From Byssovorax sp. (GTDB taxonomy: Bacteria > Myxococcota_A > Polyangia > Polyangiales > Polyangiaceae): DNA of 64,000 nt. The notes under the pieces were generated by a model. That model saw only the letters and a list, made by a program, of their open reading frames with translations. It did no database searches and was not told where the DNA came from. The position numbers and the translations under genes were made by a program. Each line of letters begins with the position of its first letter. Within the stretch, counting starts at the first letter, position 1. Shown piece by piece: positions 16,915 to 26,095 of this stretch. The stretch covers positions 47,533 through 111,532 of the forward strand of contig JANYGI010000176.1 of the NCBI GenBank assembly GCA_025362495.1, read 5' to 3'.

Positions 16915-17811
16915 CTACTTCGCGAGCAGCTCGTCGACGCTCGCGCAGGTCACCGCCCGCACGATCCAGGCAGCGAGCACCGCCTCGTCGTTCGTCGTTC
17001 GGATCTGCTTCTCGTGCTTCTTCCGGACCTCGAGTCCCCGCGCCGCGAGCACGGCGAGCAGCGTCTTGATCGCGCCTTTGATCGCGCCTTTGATCGCGCC
17101 CTTCCGCTCGCCCTCGCGCCGCCCTTCGGCCTTGCCTTCGCGCCGCCCTTCAGCCTTGCCCTTGCGCTCGGCGCTGGCGAGGGCCGTGGTGATCACCGGG
17201 TTCTTCTTCACGAGCAGCGCCTGGGCGACCGCGTCGTCGGAGCTCACGGCCTCGACGAGCGCGCGGAGCGGCAGCGGCAGCGCCAGCGCGTGGTCCTCGA
17301 TGGCGCTGTCGAGTGGCAGGATCTCCCAGGTGTTCGTCGTCGCGGACCAGACCAGCGCTCGCTTGCGCTCCACGTCGATGGCGAAGACCCGGCGAACGCC
17401 GCGATCGGTGAGCGCGCGGGCCTTCTTCGCCGCGTGCCCGACGCGCTCGGTGCTCAGCACCTCGAAGGCCAGCTCCTCGAGTTGCCGGCCGCCAGTGCGC
17501 GGATCCCGCGCCGCGGGGAACACGCTCGCGTCCGGCGCCAGATCGTTCTTGGCCGAGGTGCGCGTGAGCATGTCCGAGGCGACGTCGTACCCGGAGGCCG
17601 CATAAGCTTCGAGGAGCGCAGAAATCTTGGAATGCCGGCTCCCGTGCGACTCGTCCGAGGGGGGCACGAGCTCTACCTTTCCGTCGAGGATCTCGAAGCG
17701 CGTCTCGGGCATCACGAGGCGCTCGTCGACCTCGGGCAACTCGGCGCGACGCTTCGCCTGACGGCGGCCAGCGGCTGCGGAGCGGGCGTGGTTGGTCGCG
17801 AGGGACGACAT
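16915..17811 (-). CDS. Uma2 family (DUF820) PD-(D/E)XK nuclease-like protein with repeat linker and tail domain
   Basis: Protein of 298 aa. Residues 20-190 match the Uma2/DUF820 restriction-nuclease-like fold: RFEILDGKVELVPPSDESHG, then LAPDASVF with the catalytic-type aspartate, then LAFEVLSTERVGHAAKKARAL carrying the Glu and Lys. A hydrophilic repeat linker follows (KGKAEGRREG twice, then GAIK three times) and a tail of about 50 residues beginning TLLAVLAARGLEV. In DNA the linker is a 12-base tandem repeat. ATG at 17811 is the likely start; a GTG lies three codons upstream. The tail is shared with the Rpn-type protein at 31320. The biological role of Uma2 proteins is not settled. Confidence 0.85.
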   Translation of the reverse strand: MSSLATNHARSAAAGRRQAKRRAELPEVDERLVMPETRFEILDGKVELVPPSDESHGSRHSKISALLEAYAASGYDVASDMLTRTSAKNDLAPDASVFPAARDPRTGGRQLEELAFEVLSTERVGHAAKKARALTDRGVRRVFAIDVERKRALVWSATTNTWEILPLDSAIEDHALALPLPLRALVEAVSSDDAVAQALLVKKNPVITTALASAERKGKAEGRREGKAEGRREGERKGAIKGAIKGAIKTLLAVLAARGLEVRKKHEKQIRTTNDEAVLAAWIVRAVTCASVDELLAK

Positions 17812-17873
17812 GACGCCCACGATAGCACGCCCGAAATGGTTCCAAAGGTGACGATCGACCGTGGTCTCGACGC

Positions 17874-18599
17874 TCAGATCGGCCGCAGCGCGTACACATC
17901 CACATCGACCCCGGGGCTACAAAGCACATGCGGCGCCCCGACGGGCGCGGGCAGTCCGGCCGCCACCGCCATCGACTCCGACAGCTCCGACACCTCGGCC
18001 TCGTGGAGCGGATAAGGCCGGTGGTGCACCTGCCCGAGCATCAACCCGCCTTCACGAGCGCTGATGAGCAGATACCGCTCCGCCAGGAAATGCTCGAACG
18101 TGCCAGCGACCGCGTTGCCGATCGGCCTCCCGATTCGATATCTCGCCTCGAAATTCGCCGCCTGCTGCCCCGCGAACCACCGCTTGCTCGTGTAGTGGAC
18201 GTCATATCCATCGATATCCATCTCCATCGAAGCGCGGAAATACGGCAGACTCCACCCGATCCGGGCGAGCAGGACAGCAATCGTCGCCGCCGCGTCCAGA
18301 CTGAAGAACCACACCGCGGGGTGCTCTCCCTCTCGGTGCACGTACGTCCGGACGTTGAGCTCGTGGAAATTCGAGACGCCCGGCACGCTCGGCGCCCACC
18401 ACGGGCTCACGTCGCGCATCGTGAAGGGGACGACGCCGACGTAGGCGCGCCCCTCGAACGTATCGACGGTGAGCCCCGGAGGCAGGAGCGCCTGGATCGC
18501 CGCAACCGGCATTTCCCAGTGCAAGAAGAGCAGGTTTCTCCAGCGCTGAAAGCCTGCGGGGCGGCCGTCGGGGCGCTGGATCGGGGTGAGTCGGTCCAT
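17874..18599 (-). CDS. DUF2071 (YqjF-like) protein
   Basis: Soluble protein of 241 aa, within the usual 220-250 range of the family. It opens GFQRWRNLLFLHWEMPVAAIQALLPPGLTVDTFEGRAYVGVVPF, the diagnostic DUF2071 start, and contains NFHELNVRTYVHREG and the late GLMLGQVHHRPYPLHEAEV. The family is related to acetoacetate decarboxylase, but its own activity is not established. No Lys in the decarboxylase position could be assigned by eye. ATG at 18599 is the first in-frame methionine. It is divergent from holA, and about 85 bases separate the two starts. Confidence 0.9.
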   Translation of the reverse strand: MDRLTPIQRPDGRPAGFQRWRNLLFLHWEMPVAAIQALLPPGLTVDTFEGRAYVGVVPFTMRDVSPWWAPSVPGVSNFHELNVRTYVHREGEHPAVWFFSLDAAATIAVLLARIGWSLPYFRASMEMDIDGYDVHYTSKRWFAGQQAANFEARYRIGRPIGNAVAGTFEHFLAERYLLISAREGGLMLGQVHHRPYPLHEAEVSELSESMAVAAGLPAPVGAPHVLCSPGVDVDVYALRPI

Positions 18600-18683
18600 G
18601 AATTTCAGCCCAGCGTACCGCGCCTCGCGCTCGCCGTGCTCGCCGACTTGACGCGAGCGCGTCGAGGCTCGATCACGTCGCGC

Positions 18684-19745
18684 GTGACCCCCGAGCAAGC
18701 GATCGTCGAGGCCCGCGGCGACAAGGTGCGGCCGGTGTACCTCGTCGTCGGCGACGAGCGCCTCTTCGTCGATCGCGTCGTCGCCGCGCTGCGCGAGGCC
18801 GCGATGAAGGGTGGCATCGCCGGCTTCAACGAGGACAAGTTCACCGCGGGCGAGTCCGCGTCCACGGCCGGGGCGATCACCTCGGCCTGCCGCATGGTCC
18901 CGATGATGGCCAAGCGCCGCTTCGTCCTCGTGCGCGGCCTCGATCGCTGGGAAAAGAAAGGCGACGACGGCGGCGGCGACGACGAGGCGCCGAAGCCCGG
19001 CAAGAAGGGCAAGCCCGCCGAGAGCCCCCTCGACGAGCTCGCCGAGTACGCGAAAGAGCCCGCCGACTCCGCCGTCCTCGTCCTCGTCGCCACCAAGCTC
19101 CACGGCCAGCGCCGCCTGATGACCACCGCGAAGAAGGCCGGCTTCCTCGTGACCTGCGACGCCCTCGCGCGCAACGCGCTCCCCGGCTGGATCCAGAACG
19201 CCGCGAAAGAGAAGGGCCACGGCGTCTCGCCGGAGGTCGCCGATCATCTCGCCGAGATCGCCGGCCCCGAGCTCGGCTACGTCAGCGACGTCATCGAGCG
19301 ACTCTCGCTCTTCGTCGGCCCCAAGCAGCCCTTCACCGAGGAGGCCGTCGCCGAGATCGTCACCAAGGTTCGCCCTGGATCGGTGTGGGAGCTCATCGAT
19401 GCGCTTGGCCGCCGCAAGATCGCCGTCGCCATGGCCACGCTCGCCGACGTCTACGATCCTCGCGAAGGTGGCTTGAAGCTCCTCGGCCTAGTGACGTGGT
19501 CCGTCCGCCAGATGGTGAAGTTCGACTCGGCCCTTCGCGGCGGCTCCGATCCGCGCGAGGCCGCGGCGCGCGCCGGCGTGGCCCCCTTCAAGGTCCAGGA
19601 GATGACCCAGACGGTGAAGGGGATCCCGCCGGGCACGCTGGCGCGCTGGCTGCGCCTGCTCGCGCACGCCGATCTGGCCCTCAAGAGCTCCAAGCGCCCT
19701 CCGCAAGCCATCCTCGAGGCGATGATCCTGGAGATGTGCGCGTGA
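18684..19745 (+). CDS. holA: DNA polymerase III subunit delta
   Basis: Clamp-loader delta subunit, 353 aa, which opens the beta sliding clamp during replication. It matches the HolA layout: an N-terminal VRPVYLVVGDERLFVDRVVAALREA region, a MMAKRRFVLVRGLDRW strand, a lid region and the C-terminal collar helices (GLVTWSVRQMVKF and ARWLRLLAHADLALKSS). A charged insertion between about residues 95 and 125 (Asp, Gly and Lys rich) is longer than in typical homologues. The GTG at 18684 is preferred because the ORF upstream is shadow of the DUF2071 gene. A strong hairpin follows the stop. Confidence 0.93.
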   Translation: MTPEQAIVEARGDKVRPVYLVVGDERLFVDRVVAALREAAMKGGIAGFNEDKFTAGESASTAGAITSACRMVPMMAKRRFVLVRGLDRWEKKGDDGGGDDEAPKPGKKGKPAESPLDELAEYAKEPADSAVLVLVATKLHGQRRLMTTAKKAGFLVTCDALARNALPGWIQNAAKEKGHGVSPEVADHLAEIAGPELGYVSDVIERLSLFVGPKQPFTEEAVAEIVTKVRPGSVWELIDALGRRKIAVAMATLADVYDPREGGLKLLGLVTWSVRQMVKFDSALRGGSDPREAAARAGVAPFKVQEMTQTVKGIPPGTLARWLRLLAHADLALKSSKRPPQAILEAMILEMCA

Positions 19746-19749
19746 CAGA

Positions 19750-19780
19750 GGCGCCCGGAGCGCCGCTCCGGATCGGCGCC
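19750..19780 (+). terminator. Stem-loop after holA
   Basis: GGCGCC-CGGAGC-GCC-GCTCCG-GATC-GGCGCC forms two stacked six-base stems around a 3-base loop with a GATC bulge, four bases after the holA stop. It has no clear T-run, so it may act as an intrinsic terminator only weakly or protect the 3-prime end. Confidence 0.5.
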
Positions 19781-19885
19781 TGAACATCCTCGTTCGTCCT
19801 CATGGCACCTGGTTGACGGGCGCCAGGAAAGCGCGAGTATTCAGGGGAGTCGATCCCTGAAGCCATCTCGCGCCCTGGAGGCAAC

Positions 19886-21319
19886 ATGCTTGTTTCGCCG
19901 CGAAGCAGAGTCGTTTGCGCCCTGGTCCTCGCCGCGCTCGGCGGCTCCCCGGGCTGCGCGTGCTCGGGAAATGACTCGCCCACCCCGAGGGGATCGGGTG
20001 GCGCCCCCGCGGCGGCCGCCAGCTCGGGGGCAGGGGGACGCGACTCCACGTCCCAGGCCGGGACGGGAGGTAGCCTGTTCTCGACGGGCGCGACCCCGCC
20101 GTGCGAGAACCTCGAGTGCCAGCAAGTAGTCTGTCCCGGCGGCGCGAAGACCACGGTGAGTGGCACCGTGTTCGCCCCGGAGGGAACGATACCCCTCTAC
20201 GATGTGGTGGTCTATGTTCCCAACGCGCCGGTGCTCCCGCTCCCGGAGGGCGCGAGCTGCGACACCTGCGGATCGACGCTGAGCGGAGCGCCCCTGGTCA
20301 CCGCCCTGACCGACACCTCGGGGCACTTCGTCCTGGAGAACGTGCCCTCGGGCAAGAACATCCCGCTGGTGATCCAGGTCGGCAAATGGCGGCGCCAGAT
20401 CGTGCTGCCGGCCGTGGATTCCTGCGTCGATACGCCGATCCTCGATCCGGAGATGACGCGCCTCCCGCGCCGCCGGAGCGAGGGTTCACTCCCCCGCATC
20501 GCCCTGACGACCGGCGGGGCCGATCCGCTGGAGTGCCTGCTTCGCAAGATCGGTATCGCCGACGACGAGTTCACCCCGGCCGCGGGGGCGGGGCGAGTCA
20601 ACCTCTTCGCGGGCCACGGGGGAACCGGCCAGTACGCGACGAGCTTCAACGCCGGCGCCAAGCTCGATCCGGCCGCCGATCTCTGGATCTCGGCCGCCGA
20701 TCTCCAGAAATACGACGTGGTCCTCCTGGCCTGCGAGGGGTCGCAGGATCCGGACAACAAGCCCCCCGAGGCCCTCCAGGCGATGTTCGATTACGCCGGC
20801 GCCGGCGGCCGGATCTTCGCCTCGCACTGGCACAACTACTGGCTCGAGAGCGGCCCTGCGCCCTTCCCGACGACGGCGTCGTTCGTCGATGATCCCGATC
20901 TGGACGATCCCTTCACGGCCCTGATCGACACCTCGTTCCCCAAGGGCCAGGCCATGTCCGACTGGCTGGTCAACGTCGGTGCCTCGACGACGGCGGGCCA
21001 GATTGACATTCACGCCGCGCAGCACACCGTCGACGCCGTGAACCCGGCGATGGCGCAGGCCTGGATCCACGGCAAATCGCCGCAGTCGGTGCAGTATTTC
21101 ACCTTCAACACCCCCATCGGACAGCCGGCCGACAAGCAGTGCGGACGCGTGGTGTTCAGCGACATCCACGTCTCGTCGGGCGACACCGTGGGGGCGAGCT
21201 TCCCTCAGGGCTGCACGACGACGGGCCTCTCCCCGCAGGAAAAGGCCCTCTTGTTCATGCTCTTCGATCTCTCGTCGTGCGTGATGTCCGACGGCGATCC
21301 GCCGATGATCCCGCACTGA
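19886..21319 (+). CDS. Secreted lipoprotein with carboxypeptidase-regulatory-like and GATase-like regions
   Basis: Predicted lipoprotein of 477 aa, with GGAGG four bases before the ATG. The signal peptide leads to a Cys near residue 24-26 and a Gly/Ser/Ala-rich linker. A Cys-containing domain follows ([13 protein letters not shown]), a beta-sandwich region resembling the carboxypeptidase regulatory-like fold ([23 protein letters not shown] and [23 protein letters not shown]), and a second half with [51 protein letters not shown]. From memory, homologues in related genomes are sometimes misnamed tryptophan synthase alpha chain; nothing here resembles TrpA. Its function is unknown and it is probably surface exposed. 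Confidence 0.82.
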   Translation: MLVSPRSRVVCALVLAALGGSPGCACSGNDSPTPRGSGGAPAAAASSGAGGRDSTSQAGTGGSLFSTGATPPCENLECQQVVCPGGAKTTVSGTVFAPEGTIPLYDVVVYVPNAPVLPLPEGASCDTCGSTLSGAPLVTALTDTSGHFVLENVPSGKNIPLVIQVGKWRRQIVLPAVDSCVDTPILDPEMTRLPRRRSEGSLPRIALTTGGADPLECLLRKIGIADDEFTPAAGAGRVNLFAGHGGTGQYATSFNAGAKLDPAADLWISAADLQKYDVVLLACEGSQDPDNKPPEALQAMFDYAGAGGRIFASHWHNYWLESGPAPFPTTASFVDDPDLDDPFTALIDTSFPKGQAMSDWLVNVGASTTAGQIDIHAAQHTVDAVNPAMAQAWIHGKSPQSVQYFTFNTPIGQPADKQCGRVVFSDIHVSSGDTVGASFPQGCTTTGLSPQEKALLFMLFDLSSCVMSDGDPPMIPH

Positions 21320-21348
21320 GCACGACAGCGTGCCCTCACCCGCTCGAT

Positions 21349-21373
21349 CCCCCTCTCCGCTCGGGAGAGGGGG
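21349..21373. terminator. Bidirectional stem-loop between convergent genes
   Basis: CCCCCTCTCC, five-base loop GCTCG, then GGAGAGGGGG: a perfect 10-base stem that extends by TCGA on both sides with one mismatch. It lies between two convergent stops (21319 and 21417) and could end transcription in both directions. Confidence 0.65.
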
Positions 21374-21416
21374 CTCGACTGTGAGTTTGGAGTGGGGGTT
21401 TCCGTGAACGATCCTC

Positions 21417-24400
21417 TCAGCGACGGCGCTGCGAGCGGCGGCGCAGGAGGAGCGCCGACAGCAGGAACAGCGGCGCCGCGAAGAGCGGGCTCGACGAGGA
21501 GCCGCCGACGAAGCAGCCGCAGCCGCCGAAGGAGACGTCGTCCTTGTTGGTGCCCGTGCCGCCGACGCCGCCCGTGCCACCGGTGCTCATGCCACCGCCG
21601 ACTCCAGCGCTCGTCACCGGGCCGCTCGTCATCGCGGCGCCGGTCGAGGACGCCACCTCGCCGGAGCCCACGCCGGCGGTGGCGGTCGTCATCTCACCGC
21701 ACGGCGCCGTGTCGGCCACGAGGCTGTCGAAAGGCGTGTTGGTGATGCCCTTGAAGGCGATGTTGTCGACCTCCCAGCCGTAGTTGCCCTGGGCGTCGTC
21801 GGTGCCAATCCGGAAGCGGACCTGGACCTTCTGGCCAGCGAGGGACTTGCCCATCGAGACGGTCACCGTGTCGGTGGCCGGCCACGACGTGTTCTGGGCG
21901 ACGAAGCCGGTGCGGTCCTTGAGGACGTTCTTCGCCTGGCCCTGGGGATCGCCGATCGTGCCGCCGTAGCCGGGATCGCCGAACTTGGTGATGTCTTGCC
22001 AGGTGCCGCCGCCGTTGGTCGAGATCTCGAGGACGCCGCCGTCCCAGTTGACCGTCCCGCCCATGGCCATGCTCGACTCGAACTGATGACGATGATCGAA
22101 CGTCATCACGAAGTCGTCCGTCTGGCTCACGAAAAGGACGGGCGACTCGAGCGCGGTGTCGGTCGGGCTGCCATAGTCGATGCCGCGCCAGACGTGGTTC
22201 CCGGCCGTGGGCTCGATTCGGCCCCAGATCTTGTCCGAGTCCGTGCCCCCGAGCGTCCAGGTGGTGCTCTCGGGCTCGACGTCGTCGAACGTCGCGCTCG
22301 CGGGCAGCTTGTCGACGTTGATGAACGGAGCGGTGGTGATCGTCGCCTTGGCCGTGCAGGCGTCGGGGTTCTCGACCGTGACCGCGATGTCGAGGTTTTC
22401 CTTCACGCTGATCGAGGTGTCGAGCTTGATGTCGATCTGCGCCGTCGTCTTGGCGTAGGCCGCCATCGGAGGCACCTTGACCGAAGGGCCGTTGGGGAAG
22501 GTCACGCCGGCCGTCATCGTCGCGACCGTCACGACCGTATCGCTCGTCGAAGCGGGGCCGCCATTGACGATGTCGACCGTGATCTTGCCGGCCTCGCCTG
22601 CGTCGAGGAAGCCGTCCTTGTCGCAGGAGAAGACGCTGTCATCGACCTTGACCGACGTCGCCTGGACGTTGGGATTGACGGTGAAGCTCTCGACCACGCC
22701 CGCGAAATCGGTGGAGTCGCGGGGGGGCGAGACGGCGCAGGAGCCGGCGCCGCGCTTGGCAAAGGCCTTGGCCATGGCGTCGAAGTCGCTCGGATCGGCG
22801 GCCGCGGCGGCCGCGAGGATCGCGTCGCGCTGCTCGGTGAACGTGGGATCGGTCGGGGCGAGCTTCATCCCGGCGACCACGTAATCGGACATGCGGCGGT
22901 GAGCCTCGGCGTAGCTGTACGTCGGGTTCGGCCCCACCGTCTTCTGGAGGAGCGCCACGTACGCTTCGAACATCATGATCGACCAGACTTCGCCGGCGTT
23001 GTGGGCCTCGGCGTTGTTGGCGCCGGTGTCGGCCACGGGCACGCCCGCCGGCAGCGTCGCGCTGTCCATGATGTGCTGGAAGGTGAGCGGATCCTTCGTC
23101 ATGTCGGTCGAGTACGGGTAACGGCGGATGCCGAAATACCCGGGCTCGAAGAAGGAGCCAGTCGCGTACTGGGCGGCGGCGTAGGTGCCAGCGAGGTTGT
23201 CGCCGGCGCGCAGCACCATCATCGAAGCGTTGAAGTCGCCCCAGCCCTCGCTCTCGGCGCTGCAGGTGGGCGAGCCACAGGCGACGAGGCGAAGGTGGAT
23301 GTAGTGGCCCCACTCGTGGGCGACGACGGTGTTGTCGATGGTGCCGTCGCGATCGACCGAGGCCGTGCGGGCCAGGGTGGTGGTGATGGCGCCGTTCATC
23401 AGCGCCGTCTTCAGGGCGTCGCCGTCGGTCTGGCTGATCGAGAGGATCGGGATCGTCACCGCCGGGCCACCGGGGTTGGCTGGCATCGCCGGCGCGCCGC
23501 CGGGCTGGTTGTTGGCGAGGATCACGCCGATCGCGCCGGCGTTCTGCGCGTTGAGCGCCTTCTGCTTGAAGGTGCACATCCCGCGATCGACGAGGACGAT
23601 CTTGCCCATCGCGCTGCCCGTGAGGGCCTGGCAAGCGTCGGTGGTGGGGGCGGTACCGTCCTGGCCGAGGACGACAGCGCCGTTGACGTTGAAGCTCTGC
23701 GGGCCGAAGTCGGCGACCCCGACGGTGAGCGTCTGATTGGCAGGCTGGAGGTTGATCGAGGCAGCCGAGAGGCCATCCCAGACGTACATCTGCATCCTGG
23801 GCGACTCCCCATCTGCGCCGGCGCTCATGTTGGCGTTGTCGCGCTGCTGCGGCGCGCCGTCCTGGGCCTCGGCGTGGAGCGGATCGCCCGCGATGCCGCC
23901 GCGGCCGAGGTTGTCTTGCTGCCCGTTGCCGGCGGCCTCGTTGAAGCCGCTGTCGTACCACCAGTCGTGGAGCCAGTTGGTGACGTAGAAGATCTGCGTG
24001 ATGGCAGCCATCTTCTGGTTCGCGCTCGACTGCGGGCCAGCGCTGGTGTCGAAGATGCGATCGAAGGCGTTCGCCGAGGTGGTGGTGGCGCGGATGTCGG
24101 CGCCGCCCGAGAAGCCGTCGGGCGCGTCGTCGTCGGTGTAGGCGTCGACGTTGTTGCCCGTCGTCACCCCGGCGCCCTTGGGGAGCCAGGGATCGAAGGT
24201 GTTGTTCGGGTTCTTGTTGAACCCATCCATCGACACGAGCGAGGGCGCGACGAAGGGAGGATAGCTGCCGTCCGGCATGCCGGTGGGGTGAGGCGTGAAG
24301 TCCGCCATCGGGCCGTCAGCAGGGCGCTTGTCATTGGCGGGATCGGCCCAGACCCGGTAATTGTTGCTGTCGCTGTGAGTCTGGTTCTCGCGGTAGAGCA

Positions 24401-25220
24401 CGCGGCCGTCGTCGGCGGCGATCACGTAGCCGTAAGCGTCGGAGTCCGTCTTGGCGACGTCGCCCGAGAGGAGCTCGAGGTAATAGGCGGGGACGATGCG
24501 GTCGGGCAGCGGGAAGTACACCTTCTTCACGCGCGAAGGGCGGGTGAAGTGCAGGCTCTGCGCCTTGACGATCGGAGTCGCCGCGAGGCCGTAATACCGG
24601 TACTCGGCCTTGATCTGCTTGGTGTCGACGAGGTCCGACGGCTGGAATGCAGCGCCGTAGAGATCCGAGAGGGCGAGAGAGACCGCCTTGACGTCCGACA
24701 CCGAGAAGGCCTTGGACTTCGCCGTCGCCGTCGCGACAGCCGAGGGGTGGAGATTCCCCCCGATGGCGACGAGGCCGAGGTCGCGGCTCATCATCACCTT
24801 CACGTCGTTGTGAAAGAGCGCGACGCCGTTCACCCGCTGCTGGAAGCTCACCAGGATCCCGCCGCGGCCGGTGTCGTGGATCTCCTTCAGCTCGGCCGTC
24901 GCCAGCGCCGCCGGGCTGAGGCCGTAGCGCGACGCGTGCGTGAGAAGATGAAAGCGCGCCGCCGCCTCGGGGGTCGAGGCCAGCGCCTTCGAGGCGGCGT
25001 TCGCGCCCTGGATGCCCCACAGCATCGTCGGCCGGCCGCTGGACGCGTCGATCGAGGCCACTACCGCCGGGGCCGCCGCGCTCGCCGCCCTCGCCGGGCC
25101 AAGCGCCGCGACCGGCTTCGCACCGTAGTACGCGTTGACGTTGGGGAGATCCTTCGCTTGCGCGAGCGAGGCCAGAAGGAGGGGAACCAGGGCCGCAAGA
25201 TATCGAGACGTGCGCTTCAT
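21417..25220 (-). CDS. Secreted M36 (fungalysin-type) metalloprotease with PA domain and MYXO-CTERM-like tail
   Basis: Large exported zinc protease of 1267 aa. After the signal peptide (MKRTSRYLAALVPLLLASLAQA) an FTP-type propeptide runs to about 250. The catalytic region carries HEWGHYIH (His 635, Glu 636, His 639) and a third ligand in ESEGWGDF (Glu about 658). A PA domain (VLVDRGMCTFKQKALNAQNA) is inserted before the active site. The C-terminal half is beta-rich and ends with Gly/Thr-rich linker, GGCGCFVGG, a hydrophobic helix and RRRSQRRR, as in MYXO-CTERM proteins that are trimmed and anchored by myxosortase. GGAG sits well before the ATG. It probably digests extracellular protein, for example during predation. 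Confidence 0.93.
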   Translation of the reverse strand: MKRTSRYLAALVPLLLASLAQAKDLPNVNAYYGAKPVAALGPARAASAAAPAVVASIDASSGRPTMLWGIQGANAASKALASTPEAAARFHLLTHASRYGLSPAALATAELKEIHDTGRGGILVSFQQRVNGVALFHNDVKVMMSRDLGLVAIGGNLHPSAVATATAKSKAFSVSDVKAVSLALSDLYGAAFQPSDLVDTKQIKAEYRYYGLAATPIVKAQSLHFTRPSRVKKVYFPLPDRIVPAYYLELLSGDVAKTDSDAYGYVIAADDGRVLYRENQTHSDSNNYRVWADPANDKRPADGPMADFTPHPTGMPDGSYPPFVAPSLVSMDGFNKNPNNTFDPWLPKGAGVTTGNNVDAYTDDDAPDGFSGGADIRATTTSANAFDRIFDTSAGPQSSANQKMAAITQIFYVTNWLHDWWYDSGFNEAAGNGQQDNLGRGGIAGDPLHAEAQDGAPQQRDNANMSAGADGESPRMQMYVWDGLSAASINLQPANQTLTVGVADFGPQSFNVNGAVVLGQDGTAPTTDACQALTGSAMGKIVLVDRGMCTFKQKALNAQNAGAIGVILANNQPGGAPAMPANPGGPAVTIPILSISQTDGDALKTALMNGAITTTLARTASVDRDGTIDNTVVAHEWGHYIHLRLVACGSPTCSAESEGWGDFNASMMVLRAGDNLAGTYAAAQYATGSFFEPGYFGIRRYPYSTDMTKDPLTFQHIMDSATLPAGVPVADTGANNAEAHNAGEVWSIMMFEAYVALLQKTVGPNPTYSYAEAHRRMSDYVVAGMKLAPTDPTFTEQRDAILAAAAAADPSDFDAMAKAFAKRGAGSCAVSPPRDSTDFAGVVESFTVNPNVQATSVKVDDSVFSCDKDGFLDAGEAGKITVDIVNGGPASTSDTVVTVATMTAGVTFPNGPSVKVPPMAAYAKTTAQIDIKLDTSISVKENLDIAVTVENPDACTAKATITTAPFINVDKLPASATFDDVEPESTTWTLGGTDSDKIWGRIEPTAGNHVWRGIDYGSPTDTALESPVLFVSQTDDFVMTFDHRHQFESSMAMGGTVNWDGGVLEISTNGGGTWQDITKFGDPGYGGTIGDPQGQAKNVLKDRTGFVAQNTSWPATDTVTVSMGKSLAGQKVQVRFRIGTDDAQGNYGWEVDNIAFKGITNTPFDSLVADTAPCGEMTTATAGVGSGEVASSTGAAMTSGPVTSAGVGGGMSTGGTGGVGGTGTNKDDVSFGGCGCFVGGSSSSPLFAAPLFLLSALLLRRRSQRRR

Positions 25221-25524
25221 CGCTCACTCCAGGACCGTAGTCCTTCGATGGGGTGGAAAGAATCGCGTGTCACTGTAGAGGCCAGTTTCCGGCGTATAGA
25301 GCGCACCGCGAGTGTCGGGCCTCATACCCGTTTCTTTGTCGGAGCGATAGCGGCGTCGCGCGCCACTTCGACAGCGAATTGATGGCTCGTCGCGTCAGAA
25401 TTGGTACTGACACTCTTCCTGTAATTCAATCGTGCAGAAAGATTGCAATGGTGAACCGGGCACACGTCCGGTTCATGCGGGGAGCCCACGCGTCGGCGCG
25501 GCGCGCTGCTAGGCTCCGCCGCGC
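25221..25524. promoter_or_regulatory. Divergent promoter region between the M36 protease and LEA-like lipoprotein genes
   Basis: About 300 bases without a gene. It is clearly less GC-rich than its surroundings between 25370 and 25450, as expected for promoters. A 5-base inverted repeat AGGAC/GTCCT (25231-25244) sits in the protease 5-prime leader, and a perfect 8-base inverted repeat TGAACCGG/CCGGTTCA (25452-25459 and 25468-25475) lies 50 bases before the lipoprotein ATG. No sigma-factor consensus is clear enough to call. Confidence 0.5.
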
Positions 25525-26028
25525 ATGAACCGCAGCACTGCCTTCGCCGCCGCCGCCCTCGTCCTCGTCGCCTGCGCCAAGCCCGAGCCGCCGCGGCTCA
25601 CGCCCGTGTCGGCGAAGATCACCGCGATCTCCCCGCAAGGCGTCGACGTGGACCTCGAGCTCGATGCCGACAATCCCAACGCTATCGATCTCACGGGCCG
25701 CGAGGTGAAGGCGACGATCACCCTCGACGGTCGCATCGTGCTGGGGACGGCGGCCATGACGAACAGGATCAGCCTGCCCGCCCACCAGAAGACGAGGATC
25801 GCCGTGCCGGTGTCGAGCCGCTGGAAGGATCTCTCGGAAGGTCTCGAGCTCGTGACGATGGGGAAAGACATCCCGTACAAGGTCGATGGCACGGTGGAGA
25901 TCGGTGGAGACAGCCTCAACATCACGGTGCCGTTTCACGTGACGGGGATCCTCACTCGCGCGCAGCTCATGGCCGCGTCGCTCAACTCGCTCCCGAAGAT
26001 CCCCGGGTTCCCGTCAGGCGCGAAATAG
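25525..26028 (+). CDS. LEA14-like (LEA type 2) lipoprotein
   Basis: Small exported lipoprotein of 167 aa with a lipobox at VLVACAKP. The mature protein has the immunoglobulin-like LEA type 2 pattern: RLTPVSAKITAISPQGVDVDLELDADNPNAIDLTGREV, then a strand containing MTNRISLPAHQKTRIAVPVSS, and a final beta strand before PKIPGFPSGAK. Such bacterial WHy/LEA14 proteins are linked to stress or desiccation tolerance, but no partner is evident here. It precedes the kinase-STAND gene by about 70 bases on the same strand and might share its transcript. Confidence 0.85.
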   Translation: MNRSTAFAAAALVLVACAKPEPPRLTPVSAKITAISPQGVDVDLELDADNPNAIDLTGREVKATITLDGRIVLGTAAMTNRISLPAHQKTRIAVPVSSRWKDLSEGLELVTMGKDIPYKVDGTVEIGGDSLNITVPFHVTGILTRAQLMAASLNSLPKIPGFPSGAK

Positions 26029-26095
26029 AGCGCGTTTTCGCCGCGAATAGCGGTTCCTGCGCTCGCGCCGCCGCGATACGGTGGGCCGGCTCTCG

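Noticed and set aside
19886..21319. Tryptophan synthase alpha chain
   Set aside because: The protein is an exported lipoprotein with a beta-sandwich and GATase-like region; no TIM-barrel motifs of TrpA are visible.
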